From assembly GCA_049324695.1 (NCBI GenBank), contig JBMOMJ010000007.1:124001-188000 (forward strand): a DNA stretch of 64,000 nt, given 5' to 3'. Positions 51,087-60,790 of this stretch are shown one piece after another. The stretch is from PMG-095 sp049324695. GTDB lineage: Bacteria; Myxococcota_A; Polyangia; Polyangiales; Polyangiaceae. Each line of letters begins with the position of its first letter. The first letter of the stretch is position 1. The notes below the pieces were generated by a model. It worked only from the letters and a program-made list of their open reading frames with translations, did not search any database and was not told where the DNA came from. The position numbers and the translations under genes were made by a program.

Positions 51087-53735
51087 ATGCGCACGAAGCC
51101 GCTGCGGCGAGTCCCCGAAGTTCTGCAGTCATCCGCAATGGATTGCGGACCAGCTGCGCTGCAAGCCGTACTGGGCGGCTACGGCATCGAAAGCGACTAC
51201 GACGAGCTTCGTAGTCGTTGCCAAACCGACGTCGACGGAACCTCCGTGTACGATCTGGCGCGACTCGGGCGAGAGCTGGGGCTTTCGTCATCTCAAGTAT
51301 TGGTTCCGCGCGACACATTGTTGCGAGCTTCGGCGCGCTGTACGCCTGCCATCGCCGTCACCTGTGAAGGCGTGGGTCAAATGCACTTCGTGGTGTTGTG
51401 GCGCACCTTTGGTCCGTGGGTGCAAGTGATGGATCCCGGAACCGGACGGCGTTGGGTGCGAAAGGATCGGCTGCTTGCGCGATTACCCGACGTTCCCGTT
51501 GCGCTCACCGAAGAGCGCTTCGCTCGCTGGCGCAAGACCAGCTTCGCACGCGACCCGCTCGGCGAACGCTTGCACGAGCTCGGCGTTTCCAAGCAGCGTG
51601 GGCGCGAGCTGGTCCAAGAAGCCTGCGATGCTGACAGTTGGCGTCCGTATGCCACTCTCGATGCGGCCACGCGCATGGTAGCGACGTTGGTCGACGGTGG
51701 TGCCATTGGCCAGCGCGAGGCCGCTCGTTTTCTCGAAGGAGCGCTGTCGCGCGCGGGCAGTGACGGCATTCCGGTCACGTTCTGGTGGATTTGGCAGGGG
51801 GGCAAACCGGGCACGCTGAGCGCGCGCGGTGCGCCCATCGTGCGCTTCACGGGAGCTACTGCTGAATCCATCCGAAGCTCCGCGTCGGCGCGTCCGCCAA
51901 CTCCGAGAGCAAGCCTGTTCGATCGCTTGCAAACGGCGGGCACAGGCCTCGAAGCGCGCTCCCTCGCTTGGGCCACACTGTCGCTCGATCGCTTTCGCGA
52001 TTCGATTTTCCTCGTTGGCGCGCTCGCGCTGGCGGGCCTGATTGCTGGCCTCGACCTGTTGCTCCTACAAGGCCTGCTGCAAAGTTCGGAACGGTTTCTG
52101 CTCCCCTACTACCGTGCTGGCGCGGCGCTCGCTCTAGTCGTCCTTTCGCTCGGGGGACTCTTGCTCGACTGGGCGGTAACGCGTGCGGCAGCCAACTTGG
52201 GGCGACGGCTGGAGCTTCGCATGCGCGCAGCGCTGTTCGAAGCGTTGCCCAATCTGCCGGACGACTACTTGCGCACGCGTCCCACTTCGGACATGGCGGA
52301 GCGCGGCCATTCGCTGCACTTGCTGCGGCGTGTGCCCGAAATTGCGCGCCGACTGTTCGAATCGATCATCACGATCGTTGTGTGCGGCGCTGGAATTGTC
52401 TGGCTGTTCCCGGAAGCGAAATGGCTCACCTTCGGCGCGGCCAGCGCGATGCTCGCATTGCCATGGTTTCTGAGTCGCACGGCAGAGGAGCGGCTGGTTC
52501 GGGCTCGCACGCATGGCATCAACTTGGAGCGCTTCTATCTCGATTCCCTGCTTGGCGTAGTCCCGATTCGGGTGCACGCAGCGGAGCTTTCGGTGCGGCG
52601 CGAACACGAAAGCCTGCTCGTCGAATGGTTGCGCGCGATGCTGAGCGTGCATTCGCAGCAAACCAAGCTTCATGCCTGTCAGACGTTGGCCGGCGCGCTC
52701 TTCAGCGTGTCGCTCCTGACTTGGTATTTTGCTGCAGGTCACTCCTGGTCGGGCGCCTTATTGGTTTTTTATTGGTCGACACGCTTTCCGACCTCTGGCA
52801 GCGACTACATCAATGGCCTGCTCATCTATCGCTCGCTCGAGCTAGCCGGCGTGCGCTTCTTCGCGCCGCTGCGGGCCACGCGGCGCGAAGGCTCCGCGGA
52901 GGCGCCACAACCGAAGGCAGCACCCAGCGGTGCGGCCGAAATTCGCATGCACGATGTGCACGTGAAAGCCGCGAACCGAACGGTGCTCGAGGCCGTTAAC
53001 TTGCACGTACCGAGCGGGCAGCACGTTGCCATCGTAGGGCCTTCAGGAGCCGGCAAGTCGTCTTTGGTTGGTTTGCTGCTCGGCTGGATGAAGCCGCTGC
53101 AGGGACAAGTTCTCGTCGACGGCGCCTGCCTCGACCGCGAAAAGCAGGAACGGCTGCGCAGCGAAACGGCGTGGCTCGACCCAGTGGTCCAAATCTGGAA
53201 CGACACGCTGATCGACAACGTCATGTACGGCTCGAACGCTGCCTGCATCGACCGATTGAGCGCCGCTGCTCGAGCCTCGGAGCTCAACCAATTGCTGGAA
53301 AATCTCCCCGAAGGGCTGCAAACCAATCTCGGCGAAGGCGGGCTACGCCTTTCCGGTGGCCAAGGACAACGTTTGCGACTCACCCGCGCACTCGTTCGCA
53401 GTGACGCGCGACTGGTGATCTTGGACGAGCCGTTTCGCGGACTCGAGCGGCCGCAGCGTCAAGCGCTGTTGGCCCGTGTACGCGCCACGTTTCGAGGAGC
53501 AACGCTGCTATTCGTCAGCCACGATATCCGCGATACCGAAGACTTCGAGCGCGTCTTGGTGGTGGCAGGTGGTCGCATCGTGGAAGACGCTGCGCCCGCC
53601 GAGCTCCTCGCCCGCGAAAGCAGCCTGTACTCCGCGATGCTGAGGCGCGACAAGCGCTCACTCGAGGGCGTTTGGAACCCGCAGGATTGGCGACGTGCTC
53701 GCATGCACGATGGCCAGCTCTCGGAGCCGGCATGA
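51087..53735 (+). CDS. C39 peptidase-containing ABC transporter (NHLM ABC1-type)
   Basis: This 882-residue protein should both cut the leader and export the core peptide. The N-terminal C39 peptidase has the catalytic Cys (QSSAMDCGPAALQAV), His (GQMHFVVLWR) and Asp (VMDPGTGRRW). A middle region of about 150 residues is followed by a membrane domain (IFLVGALALAGLIAGLDLLL onward) and the nucleotide-binding domain with Walker A (GPSGAGKSSLV), signature (LSGGQGQRLRL), Walker B (RLVILDEPFR) and H-loop (FVSHDIRDTEDF). Start just 2 nt after the HlyD gene. The stop overlaps the next ABC gene (ATGA). Confidence 0.94.
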   Translation: MRTKPLRRVPEVLQSSAMDCGPAALQAVLGGYGIESDYDELRSRCQTDVDGTSVYDLARLGRELGLSSSQVLVPRDTLLRASARCTPAIAVTCEGVGQMHFVVLWRTFGPWVQVMDPGTGRRWVRKDRLLARLPDVPVALTEERFARWRKTSFARDPLGERLHELGVSKQRGRELVQEACDADSWRPYATLDAATRMVATLVDGGAIGQREAARFLEGALSRAGSDGIPVTFWWIWQGGKPGTLSARGAPIVRFTGATAESIRSSASARPPTPRASLFDRLQTAGTGLEARSLAWATLSLDRFRDSIFLVGALALAGLIAGLDLLLLQGLLQSSERFLLPYYRAGAALALVVLSLGGLLLDWAVTRAAANLGRRLELRMRAALFEALPNLPDDYLRTRPTSDMAERGHSLHLLRRVPEIARRLFESIITIVVCGAGIVWLFPEAKWLTFGAASAMLALPWFLSRTAEERLVRARTHGINLERFYLDSLLGVVPIRVHAAELSVRREHESLLVEWLRAMLSVHSQQTKLHACQTLAGALFSVSLLTWYFAAGHSWSGALLVFYWSTRFPTSGSDYINGLLIYRSLELAGVRFFAPLRATRREGSAEAPQPKAAPSGAAEIRMHDVHVKAANRTVLEAVNLHVPSGQHVAIVGPSGAGKSSLVGLLLGWMKPLQGQVLVDGACLDREKQERLRSETAWLDPVVQIWNDTLIDNVMYGSNAACIDRLSAAARASELNQLLENLPEGLQTNLGEGGLRLSGGQGQRLRLTRALVRSDARLVILDEPFRGLERPQRQALLARVRATFRGATLLFVSHDIRDTEDFERVLVVAGGRIVEDAAPAELLARESSLYSAMLRRDKRSLEGVWNPQDWRRARMHDGQLSEPA

Positions 53736-55831
53736 ATGCGCTCGCGGCCGCTGTATGGAGCGAACGCGATGCACCCGCTGCGGCACGCGCGCTCGCCATC
53801 GCAGCCGGCCTCGCCGTCGACGCGCGCAAAAGCGAGCTCTGCAACACAGTCGAGGCGCAGGCCGAACAGCTCGGCCTGGATCTGCTGCCGGCGAGATTCA
53901 GCTACACGGATGCCACGGACGCTGTTTCCAGCCTCGCGCCCGCCTTAATTCGCATCGTGATGCCACCAGGCGAGCCGGGCGACGCTCCCCGCCAAGGCCA
54001 TCTGGCGGTTCTGCGCTCGTCGCGCCGCACCACGCTACTGCTCACTCCGACTCACAAACAGCTGCGGGTGCCCACGCAAAGCATCGTGCAACGCTTGGTG
54101 GAGCCGCTGGTCGCCGAACCCGCGGCGCTGATTGAGACCTGGCTCGAGCAAGCCGAGGTGCGGCAACGAAAACGACCTCACGCTCGGCGCGCGTTGCTCA
54201 AGATGCTCGCCGGCGAACACAACGTGGACGGGATCTGGCTTTTGCGCCACGACCCCGGCGCCCGCTTTTGGCGCGTCCTCAGTGCGCAGGGTTTGCCCGC
54301 CCACGCGGCGGCCTTCGCGCTCGCGGCGCTCGTCGAAGTCGCGTGCACCACCTGTGGCTGGTGGCTGCTCGGCAGCATGGCTCTCGATAACGCAGCGCGC
54401 CCTGGCTCGTTGTGGGCGTGGTCGTTGCTACTCTTTACGGCCGTACCCTTCCGCGTGCTCGGAACTTGGGCGAGCGGGCGCCTCAGCGTGATCTTCGCGA
54501 GCGCCTTGAAGCAGAGAACCTTGTGCGGCGCGCTCCGCCTCGATCCGAACGCGATTCGCGGGCGCGGCTCCGGAGGCCTGCTCGCAATGGCTTCGGAATG
54601 TGAAGCCATCGAACGCGCGGGCCTCGACGGCACGCTCGGCGCGTTTCTAGCGGTCACACAGCTGCTCGGCGCCGTCGCGATTTTAGCGGCCGGCGCTGGC
54701 GGAGTTTGGCATGCAGGGCTGCTAGTAGCCGCCTTCACGGCGCTCGCATTTCACGCTGCACGCACGTTTCAACGCCTGTCGAGTTGGACCAGCGAGCGAT
54801 TCGGTTTGAGCTCACGCTTCGTGGAGTTACTGCAAGGTCAGCGCACGCGTCTCGTGCAGGGCAACTCCGCTAGCTGGCACGACCAAGACGACGCGGCGCT
54901 CGCCCGCTATGCCGATGCGTCGCGCGCGAACGATGGCAGCCTGGGAGTGCTCGCTACGTTGCCGGCGCGCGGCTGGCTCGTCGTTGGGCTGTGCGGTCTT
55001 TTGCCAGCCATCGTCTACGGCGCCGCACCGGAAGCGGTGGCCATTTCAACACTCGGCATCATTCAGGCGCAAAATGCGTTTGCTGCGCTCGCTCAAGGAA
55101 TTGGCGCGCTGCTCACGGCCAGTGTGGCCTGGCAATCCGTAAAGCCGTTGTTCCGAGCCGCCGCGGCGCGACCCCAGGCAGCCGCACTCGAGCTGCCTGC
55201 GCCATCGGCGGGCTCCGCAGCCAGCACGATCGAGCTGTCAGGTTTATCGTTCCGCTACGGCACAGCCGGCCGCTACGCGTTGCGAAACTGCAGCGCCACT
55301 ATTCGCGCTGGCGAACGTTGGTTGCTCGAAGGCCACTCCGGGAGCGGCAAATCCACGCTCGCCAATCTGATCACGGCAGTGTATCGACCCACCTCGGGCT
55401 TCATTTTGCTCGACGGGCTCGACCGAGCCACCCTCGGCGACTCCGGCTGGCACGCGCGTGTGGCCAGCGCTCCGCAGTTTCACGAAAACTACCTGCTCGC
55501 CGCGCCGCTTTCATTCAACCTGCTGATGGGTCGCGGGTGGCCCCCCGAACCAGCCGATTTGGAAGCCGCACGCGACGTCTGCCAAGCGCTCGGCCTCGGA
55601 CCCCTGCTGCGCCGCATGCCCTCGGGGATCCATCAGCTCGTCGGCGAAACCGGTTGGCAACTCTCACATGGCGAGCGCAGTCGTGTCTTTTTGGCGCGCG
55701 CGCTACTTCAACGCGCATCCGCGCTCGTGCTCGACGAAAGCTTCGGGGCGCTCGATCCCGAAACGCTCGAGTCGTGCATGAGCGAAGTTCGCAAGCGGGC
55801 TCCCACGCTGGTCGTCATTGCGCACCCCTGA
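53732..55831 (+). CDS. Second ABC transporter (NHLM ABC2-type)
   Basis: The 699-residue protein has an N-terminal region of about 170 residues without a C39 active site, then a transmembrane domain (WAWSLLLFTAVPFRVLGTWA, AVTQLLGAVAILAAGAGGVW), and a nucleotide-binding domain with Walker A (GHSGSGKSTLAN), signature (LSHGERSRVFLARALLQ) and Walker B (ALVLDESFGALDPE). It ends at VVIAHP, immediately after the H-loop, about 40 residues short of a normal C-terminus. Start overlaps the upstream stop. In NHLM systems ABC1 and ABC2 probably pair. Confidence 0.88.
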   Translation: MNALAAAVWSERDAPAAARALAIAAGLAVDARKSELCNTVEAQAEQLGLDLLPARFSYTDATDAVSSLAPALIRIVMPPGEPGDAPRQGHLAVLRSSRRTTLLLTPTHKQLRVPTQSIVQRLVEPLVAEPAALIETWLEQAEVRQRKRPHARRALLKMLAGEHNVDGIWLLRHDPGARFWRVLSAQGLPAHAAAFALAALVEVACTTCGWWLLGSMALDNAARPGSLWAWSLLLFTAVPFRVLGTWASGRLSVIFASALKQRTLCGALRLDPNAIRGRGSGGLLAMASECEAIERAGLDGTLGAFLAVTQLLGAVAILAAGAGGVWHAGLLVAAFTALAFHAARTFQRLSSWTSERFGLSSRFVELLQGQRTRLVQGNSASWHDQDDAALARYADASRANDGSLGVLATLPARGWLVVGLCGLLPAIVYGAAPEAVAISTLGIIQAQNAFAALAQGIGALLTASVAWQSVKPLFRAAAARPQAAALELPAPSAGSAASTIELSGLSFRYGTAGRYALRNCSATIRAGERWLLEGHSGSGKSTLANLITAVYRPTSGFILLDGLDRATLGDSGWHARVASAPQFHENYLLAAPLSFNLLMGRGWPPEPADLEAARDVCQALGLGPLLRRMPSGIHQLVGETGWQLSHGERSRVFLARALLQRASALVLDESFGALDPETLESCMSEVRKRAPTLVVIAHP

Positions 55832-55842
55832 GCAACGCAAGC

Positions 55843-56430
55843 TCAATGGCAGCCGGCGCTCAGCGTATCGAGCACGGCCTTGGGCCACGAAGACACGAAC
55901 ACGCCGCCGGCGTCGCGCACCACGACGCCCTCGTCCAGCGCGAGCAATTGAAACTCGCTCGGATCGCCTTCCAACGTGTCCTTGATGCGAAGCCTTGCTG
56001 CGTCCGCTCCCGAGCGCGCCCACAACGCCCTGGCCTCGCTCGGCGCCAGTACGCGGCGCACGCGCAACGACGCCAACGCGGGCATCACTGCGTCCCAAGG
56101 CTTGCCCGCCGAACAGCGCTCGAGAAGCTTCCCTGTCGCGTCGGTCACCGAAATTTGAAAGGGATCTCGCGGGCTCGCTCGCTCTGCGCGCAGCTGGCGC
56201 TGCCGAGTCACGTAGTCGATCCCGTGCACGGCCTCGGGATCCACCGCGAACGCTTCCTCGCCGGTCTTGAGCTGCGAAACAAACGCCGACTCCGGTTCTA
56301 CGCTCTCGGCGCTCGCCGCGCCCACGGCTCGAGACGCAGCGGGCGCCCCAGCGCGGCTGCGGGCGAACCAAACACCACCCGCCAGAGCCACCACCGAAAG
56401 CGCCAGCAGCGCGCGCAAACTCGACTTCAC
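55843..56430 (-). CDS. Membrane-anchored protein of unknown function coupled to an L,D-transpeptidase
   Basis: A GTG start (GTGA) overlaps the stop of the L,D-transpeptidase gene. The 195-residue product has an N-terminal helix (ALLALSVVALAGGVWFA) and a soluble domain (HGIDYVTRQRQLRAERASPR, PFQISVTDATGKLLERCSAG, SEFQLLALDEGVVVRDAGGV). No family recognised. It probably works with the cell-wall enzyme. It converges with the ABC2 gene 11 nt away. Confidence 0.65.
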   Translation of the reverse strand: MKSSLRALLALSVVALAGGVWFARSRAGAPAASRAVGAASAESVEPESAFVSQLKTGEEAFAVDPEAVHGIDYVTRQRQLRAERASPRDPFQISVTDATGKLLERCSAGKPWDAVMPALASLRVRRVLAPSEARALWARSGADAARLRIKDTLEGDPSEFQLLALDEGVVVRDAGGVFVSSWPKAVLDTLSAGCH

Positions 56431-57101
56431 TTCACCTCGACCGTCGTACTCATCGGCGCCCACTCGAAGAGCGCCTTGGCGTCCTCCTCGGTCAGACGAA
56501 CACATCCGTGTGAACCGAGCCAGTCGGTGACCCCGGACTTCAACGTGCGCACCACCGACAGCGGCATCACACCGTGGTACTGGTGAATGGCCTTGCCGTC
56601 CGTAGTAAAGAACATCGCGTAGTTCATCTGCGCGTTGTACTTGCTGCTGCGATGCACCTTCCGCTTGCGGAAAATGTGGAACACGCCCGGGTCGGTCGGA
56701 TGTGAAGCGTCCCCGGTTACGCAGATGAACTTGAAGATCACGACGTTGCCTTCGCGAGCTTCCAAGGTCTGAGTCTGCAGATCGACCACGATGCGCTTCT
56801 TGTTGTCGACGCCCTGTGCCAGCACCTGAATCTGCATGAACGCCTGCACGGTGCCGCGCGAGTCCTTGGCTTCGAGCATGGCGAAACCACCCTTCAGACC
56901 CGTTGCGCGAAATACGCGCAAGCCACCTTGCGACGCTTGCTCTACGACGCGAACGACGCTCGGATCGTTCGGGGCTACATTCAGACCGCTTCCGTCGGAG
57001 AGGCCCAGGGTGGAGTAGCGACTCACTCCAATCTGCTGACGTCGCAGCCCTTCGTCCCAACCCTGCTTGTCAATCCACGGCGGTTTTACGAACTTCGGCA
57101 T
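56427..57101 (-). CDS. L,D-transpeptidase (YkuD family)
   Basis: The enzyme forms 3-3 peptidoglycan crosslinks or attaches proteins to the wall. The 224-residue protein has the YkuD core: IVVDLQTQTLEAREG, SHPTDPGVFHIFRKRK, then the catalytic motif IHQYHG with SHGCVRLTEEDAKALFEWAP, where Cys is the nucleophile. The ATG at 57101 has GGGG about 6 nt upstream. The N-terminal region (QQIGVSRYSTLGLSDGSGLN) may bind sugar chains. No signal peptide is clear, so it may be exported another way or the true start differs. Confidence 0.85.
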   Translation of the reverse strand: MPKFVKPPWIDKQGWDEGLRRQQIGVSRYSTLGLSDGSGLNVAPNDPSVVRVVEQASQGGLRVFRATGLKGGFAMLEAKDSRGTVQAFMQIQVLAQGVDNKKRIVVDLQTQTLEAREGNVVIFKFICVTGDASHPTDPGVFHIFRKRKVHRSSKYNAQMNYAMFFTTDGKAIHQYHGVMPLSVVRTLKSGVTDWLGSHGCVRLTEEDAKALFEWAPMSTTVEVK

Positions 57102-57353
57102 GGTCACCCCATTCAGTCATCCCACCAGAGATCGACGAGTGAAGCACTCCGTGCGGCCTCTGGCTCAGTTACTCCACCGCTACCCAAAGTAACGGCAGGC
57201 CCCTCTCCTGTCCAGCTCGCCCGCCCGTGCACGCGCCTCGCCCTCTCCGCGCCAGCGCTTGGCCGCGCCGCAGGTCAACGCTCCGGCATCTCGCAGGCCA
57301 GCGGGCCGCGACGCGAGCCGTTATTTCGCCGCCGTCAACAGAACGCCGTGAGC

Positions 57354-59054
57354 TTAGGTTGGGCCCTTGGCGCCGTTCAGAATCCACTGCCGCAGTGTCT
57401 GCAGTTCGGTCGCGCTCACGGTTGGTCCCGTAGCTGTGGGAGGCATTACGCCCGTGATGCACTGAGCGGTGGAGGATGCAACGCAGCCGGCGTTAGCGGC
57501 ACGACCAGCAGCCTTCAAGTACAGCCAGCTGCGGTCCGGATCGCCTGGAACGACGAGTTGGAACTGACCGCCACCGCGCGACGGACGGTTGACGAGGCCT
57601 TCGACGATCTTCTTGGACGTTATGTTGCCGCCCAAGCTGAGGCCCGCGTTTGCACCAGTTTCAGCGTGACAGCCGCTGCAGAGGTTGGTCTGGCTCTCGA
57701 AGATCGGTCGCACCATCGTGTGAAACTCGCCCGTTTCGGGAGGTAGGGGCTGGCTCGGGTCGATTGGATCGCCAGGCTTGAGCGAGTTTTTGATGATGTT
57801 GATTTCGGTGTCCATTTCGCGGCACTGCGCCAGCAAATCGTCCTTGTACTTTTGATCGGTTTGCTTGAGGCCTTTTGCGACGCGATACTTTTCCCACACG
57901 TTGTCGATCCAACCGTGCAACTTGTAGAACATGTAGTTGTCGATGTTGGAATCGGTGTTGTTCACGCCGTGAAGCGTGTTTCCCGGTCGCGCCCACTTGG
58001 CGTGCAGCAAAAAGTGCAAGCCCACGAACGGCATGTTGGTGGCGCCAGCGAGCTTTTGCCCAACGTTGCACTGGAGCCAAAAGCCCAAGGTACCCTCATT
58101 GGCAAAGCGCGCGAGGTTCTCTGGCTTGTCGATTTCGTCACCGATCTTGCCAGCCGCGAGCGCGTTGGCGTCCCAGTCTCTCCAGGCCGAGCGCCACTGC
58201 TGCGGCACGTCCTCCGCTGAGGTCGGGAACTTGGGGAAGCCAGTGAACTGTTCCGTATGTTTGGGGAACAGCTGTTTCAACGACAACATCATGTGTCGAT
58301 GAAACAGGAGGAACTGGTAGCCGTCGCCCGCCGTTTGGCAGTTTTGATCTTTGGGAACCAGCTGCGTGAAGCTGCAAATGTTTACTTTGCTGAGACCACC
58401 GCCGCCGGGCACATTGCAGCCGCGAATCGCGTGCCATTCGACGTGCGCAGCTTGCCAGAAGTTGTCCTGCATCCACTTGATGACCTCGGGCTGCAGCGTC
58501 GTATCGACGATGGCAGGATCAGTCTTTCCCGGTGGATAGTAGTCATACGGACCATCCTTCATGGTCTCGTCTACGGGCAGAGGATCGTAGCCATAGAGGC
58601 AGTGATCCTTGTGCGTGGCACCACCGCTTGCGCTGCCGCCGCTGGCACCGCCGGAAGCTGAACCGCCTGCGCTGGACGCACTGCCGCCCTTGGCCATGGA
58701 AGAGCCTGCACTGCCGCCGTTGAATGAGCCGCCGCTGGCAGCGCCACCCGCAGCAAACGAACCGCCCATCCCAGTGTTGGAGGTCGAACCGCCCGAGCTG
58801 GACCCCGTTGCACCGCCCATCGCAGCGGAGCTTCCACCGCTCGACGAGCCAGCGGCCGCGGACTTACCGCCACTACCGCTGCCACCAGTGTTGCTCGCGC
58901 TGCCGCCGCTCTGCTCGTTCGACGACGAACCAGCGTTTTGACTGCAGGCAGCCAGGAGGACCAGCTGCGATATTGCAACGACACTCAGCACGCGCGGCAG
59001 CTCACGCGTGACCGTGAAGCCGCGCCGTGGCGCGTTCGCTCTGCGCTCTACCAT
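57354..59054 (-). CDS. Tyrosinase-like copper protein fused to a cytochrome c domain, lipoprotein
   Basis: The 566-residue protein has a lipoprotein signal (VLSVVAISQLVLLAACSQN), a Gly/Ser-rich linker of about 120 residues, and a tyrosinase-like core. Candidate copper ligands are in YQFLLFHRHMMLSLKQLF and MFYKLHGWIDNVWEKYRVAK, resembling the HRHxxx and LHxxVDxxW motifs of type 3 copper proteins. The C-terminus has a haem-c site (NLCSGCHAETG) and a likely Met ligand (VMPPTATG). AGGTGA precedes the start. It is likely a surface oxidase with its own electron acceptor. The substrate is unknown. Confidence 0.75.
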   Translation of the reverse strand: MVERRANAPRRGFTVTRELPRVLSVVAISQLVLLAACSQNAGSSSNEQSGGSASNTGGSGSGGKSAAAGSSSGGSSAAMGGATGSSSGGSTSNTGMGGSFAAGGAASGGSFNGGSAGSSMAKGGSASSAGGSASGGASGGSASGGATHKDHCLYGYDPLPVDETMKDGPYDYYPPGKTDPAIVDTTLQPEVIKWMQDNFWQAAHVEWHAIRGCNVPGGGGLSKVNICSFTQLVPKDQNCQTAGDGYQFLLFHRHMMLSLKQLFPKHTEQFTGFPKFPTSAEDVPQQWRSAWRDWDANALAAGKIGDEIDKPENLARFANEGTLGFWLQCNVGQKLAGATNMPFVGLHFLLHAKWARPGNTLHGVNNTDSNIDNYMFYKLHGWIDNVWEKYRVAKGLKQTDQKYKDDLLAQCREMDTEINIIKNSLKPGDPIDPSQPLPPETGEFHTMVRPIFESQTNLCSGCHAETGANAGLSLGGNITSKKIVEGLVNRPSRGGGQFQLVVPGDPDRSWLYLKAAGRAANAGCVASSTAQCITGVMPPTATGPTVSATELQTLRQWILNGAKGPT

Positions 59055-59297
59055 GATGTCACCTGGACGCGCGCCACTCAGTTCAGTGCGTGTCCAGCGG
59101 GGGAATGCCTCGTCGCGCCGTTCTGTATTTGAGTGAGCTCGAGAATCGAGAAGCGGCCTGCGCCTTCGCGCGACGCCTGAAGATTCTCCCGCGCGCGGAC
59201 TGCCCGCCGCGTCACCAGAACGTCACACAAGTGTCGGAAATGGACCCCGGCCGTCTCGCCAGAAAGCCCGAGCGCTCCCTGACGAGACGTCGTGCGG

Positions 59298-60395
59298 TCA
59301 TGCGGATCGCCCGAGGAGCTCCGCGGGCAGCAGCGTCTTCAGCTGATCCGAGCCGACGACGACGCGGACTTCCTTGATTTGGGTGGCGATGTCCTTCATG
59401 GCTTCGAGCTCTTTCAACCGCATCAAGATTGGTTGATCGGCCATCAAGCGCGCGGTGTTGACGAGCGAGCGCGTGGCCGCGGTCTCCTCGCGCCGCAAGA
59501 TTACGTTGGCCGCGGCGGATTTCTCGGCTTCGATCACGCGGTTTAGCAGCGTCTTCATCTCGCCTGGCAAAACCACGTCTTTGACGCCGACTTGGTCGAG
59601 TCGCACGCCGATGGCGCGGCCTTGCGGCTCGAGCTGCTGTGCGAGAAAACGGGTGAACGCGTCGCGCCCTTCCAGGAGCTCGTCGAGTGAGACACCGGCC
59701 AAGTACTCGCGCGCGGCGAGCTGCACAGCCAGGTACAGGGTATCCTTCACGCTAGCGACGCTCTGCGTGGCGAGCACGGGGTCTTGCACGGTGTAAGCTG
59801 CGCTTAGGTTGAGCCGCAGCGATACTTTGTCGCGCGTCATCAAGTCCTGCCCGGCAATGGCGATCTCGGTGCGACGCATATCGACGTTGCTGATGCGTGT
59901 TTCGGCTTCCGGGTGCGTCCAAACGCGGTATCGGCCTGGCTCGAGCACACGCACGATCCGTCCCTGCGTGTAGAGCAAACCCTTCTCATGCGCTTGGACC
60001 GTGGCAGCAACGTATTCGCTGCGTGGGATCAGCGCCTCGAGCTCCTGCGTGAGCGCCGGCAGTGAATCGCGCACGTCGAAGATCTCGAGCCGAACCGAAG
60101 CATCCACGGTCCAGTATCGGTGCGTGCCCGGGCGCAAGAAGTAGAGCGGCGCACCGTCGCGGTACAACACGGCGCGTTCCAGCTTGTCGAGCTTTACCTC
60201 GGCGAACCAGTCACGCGGCAGCACCGCGCGCACCTCCGGCATTGCGCGAAAGAGCAGGTCCGTCGTATCAAAGCGTTGCACGCTGTAGCCGTTTCCCCAC
60301 AACCAGTGACGGCCGGGGGCGAGCGCACGCTGCGGTAGGCTGTGCCGGAGCAAGACGACCCGCTCGTGCAGTTGAACGCGAATGGAACGCAACAT
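59298..60395 (-). CDS. SPFH/slipin-family membrane protein
   Basis: AGGAGA before the ATG at 60395 sets a 365-residue product. The first about 110 residues form an N-terminal extension with repeats (LERAVLYRDGAPLYFLRPGT, HRYWTV), then the SPFH (stomatin/prohibitin) domain (MRRTEIAIAGQDLMTRDKVS, LRLNLSAAYTVQDPV, LYLAVQLAAREYLAGVSLDE), and an Ala-rich coiled-coil end (EAEKSAAANVILRREETAAT). SPFH proteins scaffold membrane microdomains. No clear transmembrane helix is seen, so attachment may be peripheral. No NfeD partner is adjacent. Confidence 0.85.
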   Translation of the reverse strand: MLRSIRVQLHERVVLLRHSLPQRALAPGRHWLWGNGYSVQRFDTTDLLFRAMPEVRAVLPRDWFAEVKLDKLERAVLYRDGAPLYFLRPGTHRYWTVDASVRLEIFDVRDSLPALTQELEALIPRSEYVAATVQAHEKGLLYTQGRIVRVLEPGRYRVWTHPEAETRISNVDMRRTEIAIAGQDLMTRDKVSLRLNLSAAYTVQDPVLATQSVASVKDTLYLAVQLAAREYLAGVSLDELLEGRDAFTRFLAQQLEPQGRAIGVRLDQVGVKDVVLPGEMKTLLNRVIEAEKSAAANVILRREETAATRSLVNTARLMADQPILMRLKELEAMKDIATQIKEVRVVVGSDQLKTLLPAELLGRSA

Positions 60396-60790
60396 ATGAC
60401 TCTCTCCTGAATGCCGAATGACTCGGGCGTGGGTCGCGGAAAGCGCGACCAGCAATCGCAGACCACGCCGAGACCGGCGTGCGCTATCAAGGTGGCCCGA
60501 AATTTGGTGCTCCTCACACCGCGCAAACGCCTCCCACCGCTACGCCTGGTAGCGGTTTGGATGGCGACGAGCGGCATGTTTTCACTCAACCAGCGCGGAG
60601 TGCGGCGTGGATCGGGGGCGGGAGCGCGGGTGTCCGCAACGTTGGATCGATGCGCACATCGATCCGTCGTTGCTTCAGCCGTTGCTTGCGCGCGCGACGC
60701 AGCAGCGCTCGGCGCTGGCAAGTGCTCGCCCAACCACGAAGCGATGAGCGAGAGTAGAAGCTTCCAAATCTCGGACCGTTTTACGAACGA

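Noticed and set aside
54991..56586. Plus-strand frame of about 531 codons across the ABC2 end and the next genes
   Set aside because: It is out of frame with the ABC domain and antisense to the L,D-transpeptidase pair. The product is Arg/Ser-rich noise.
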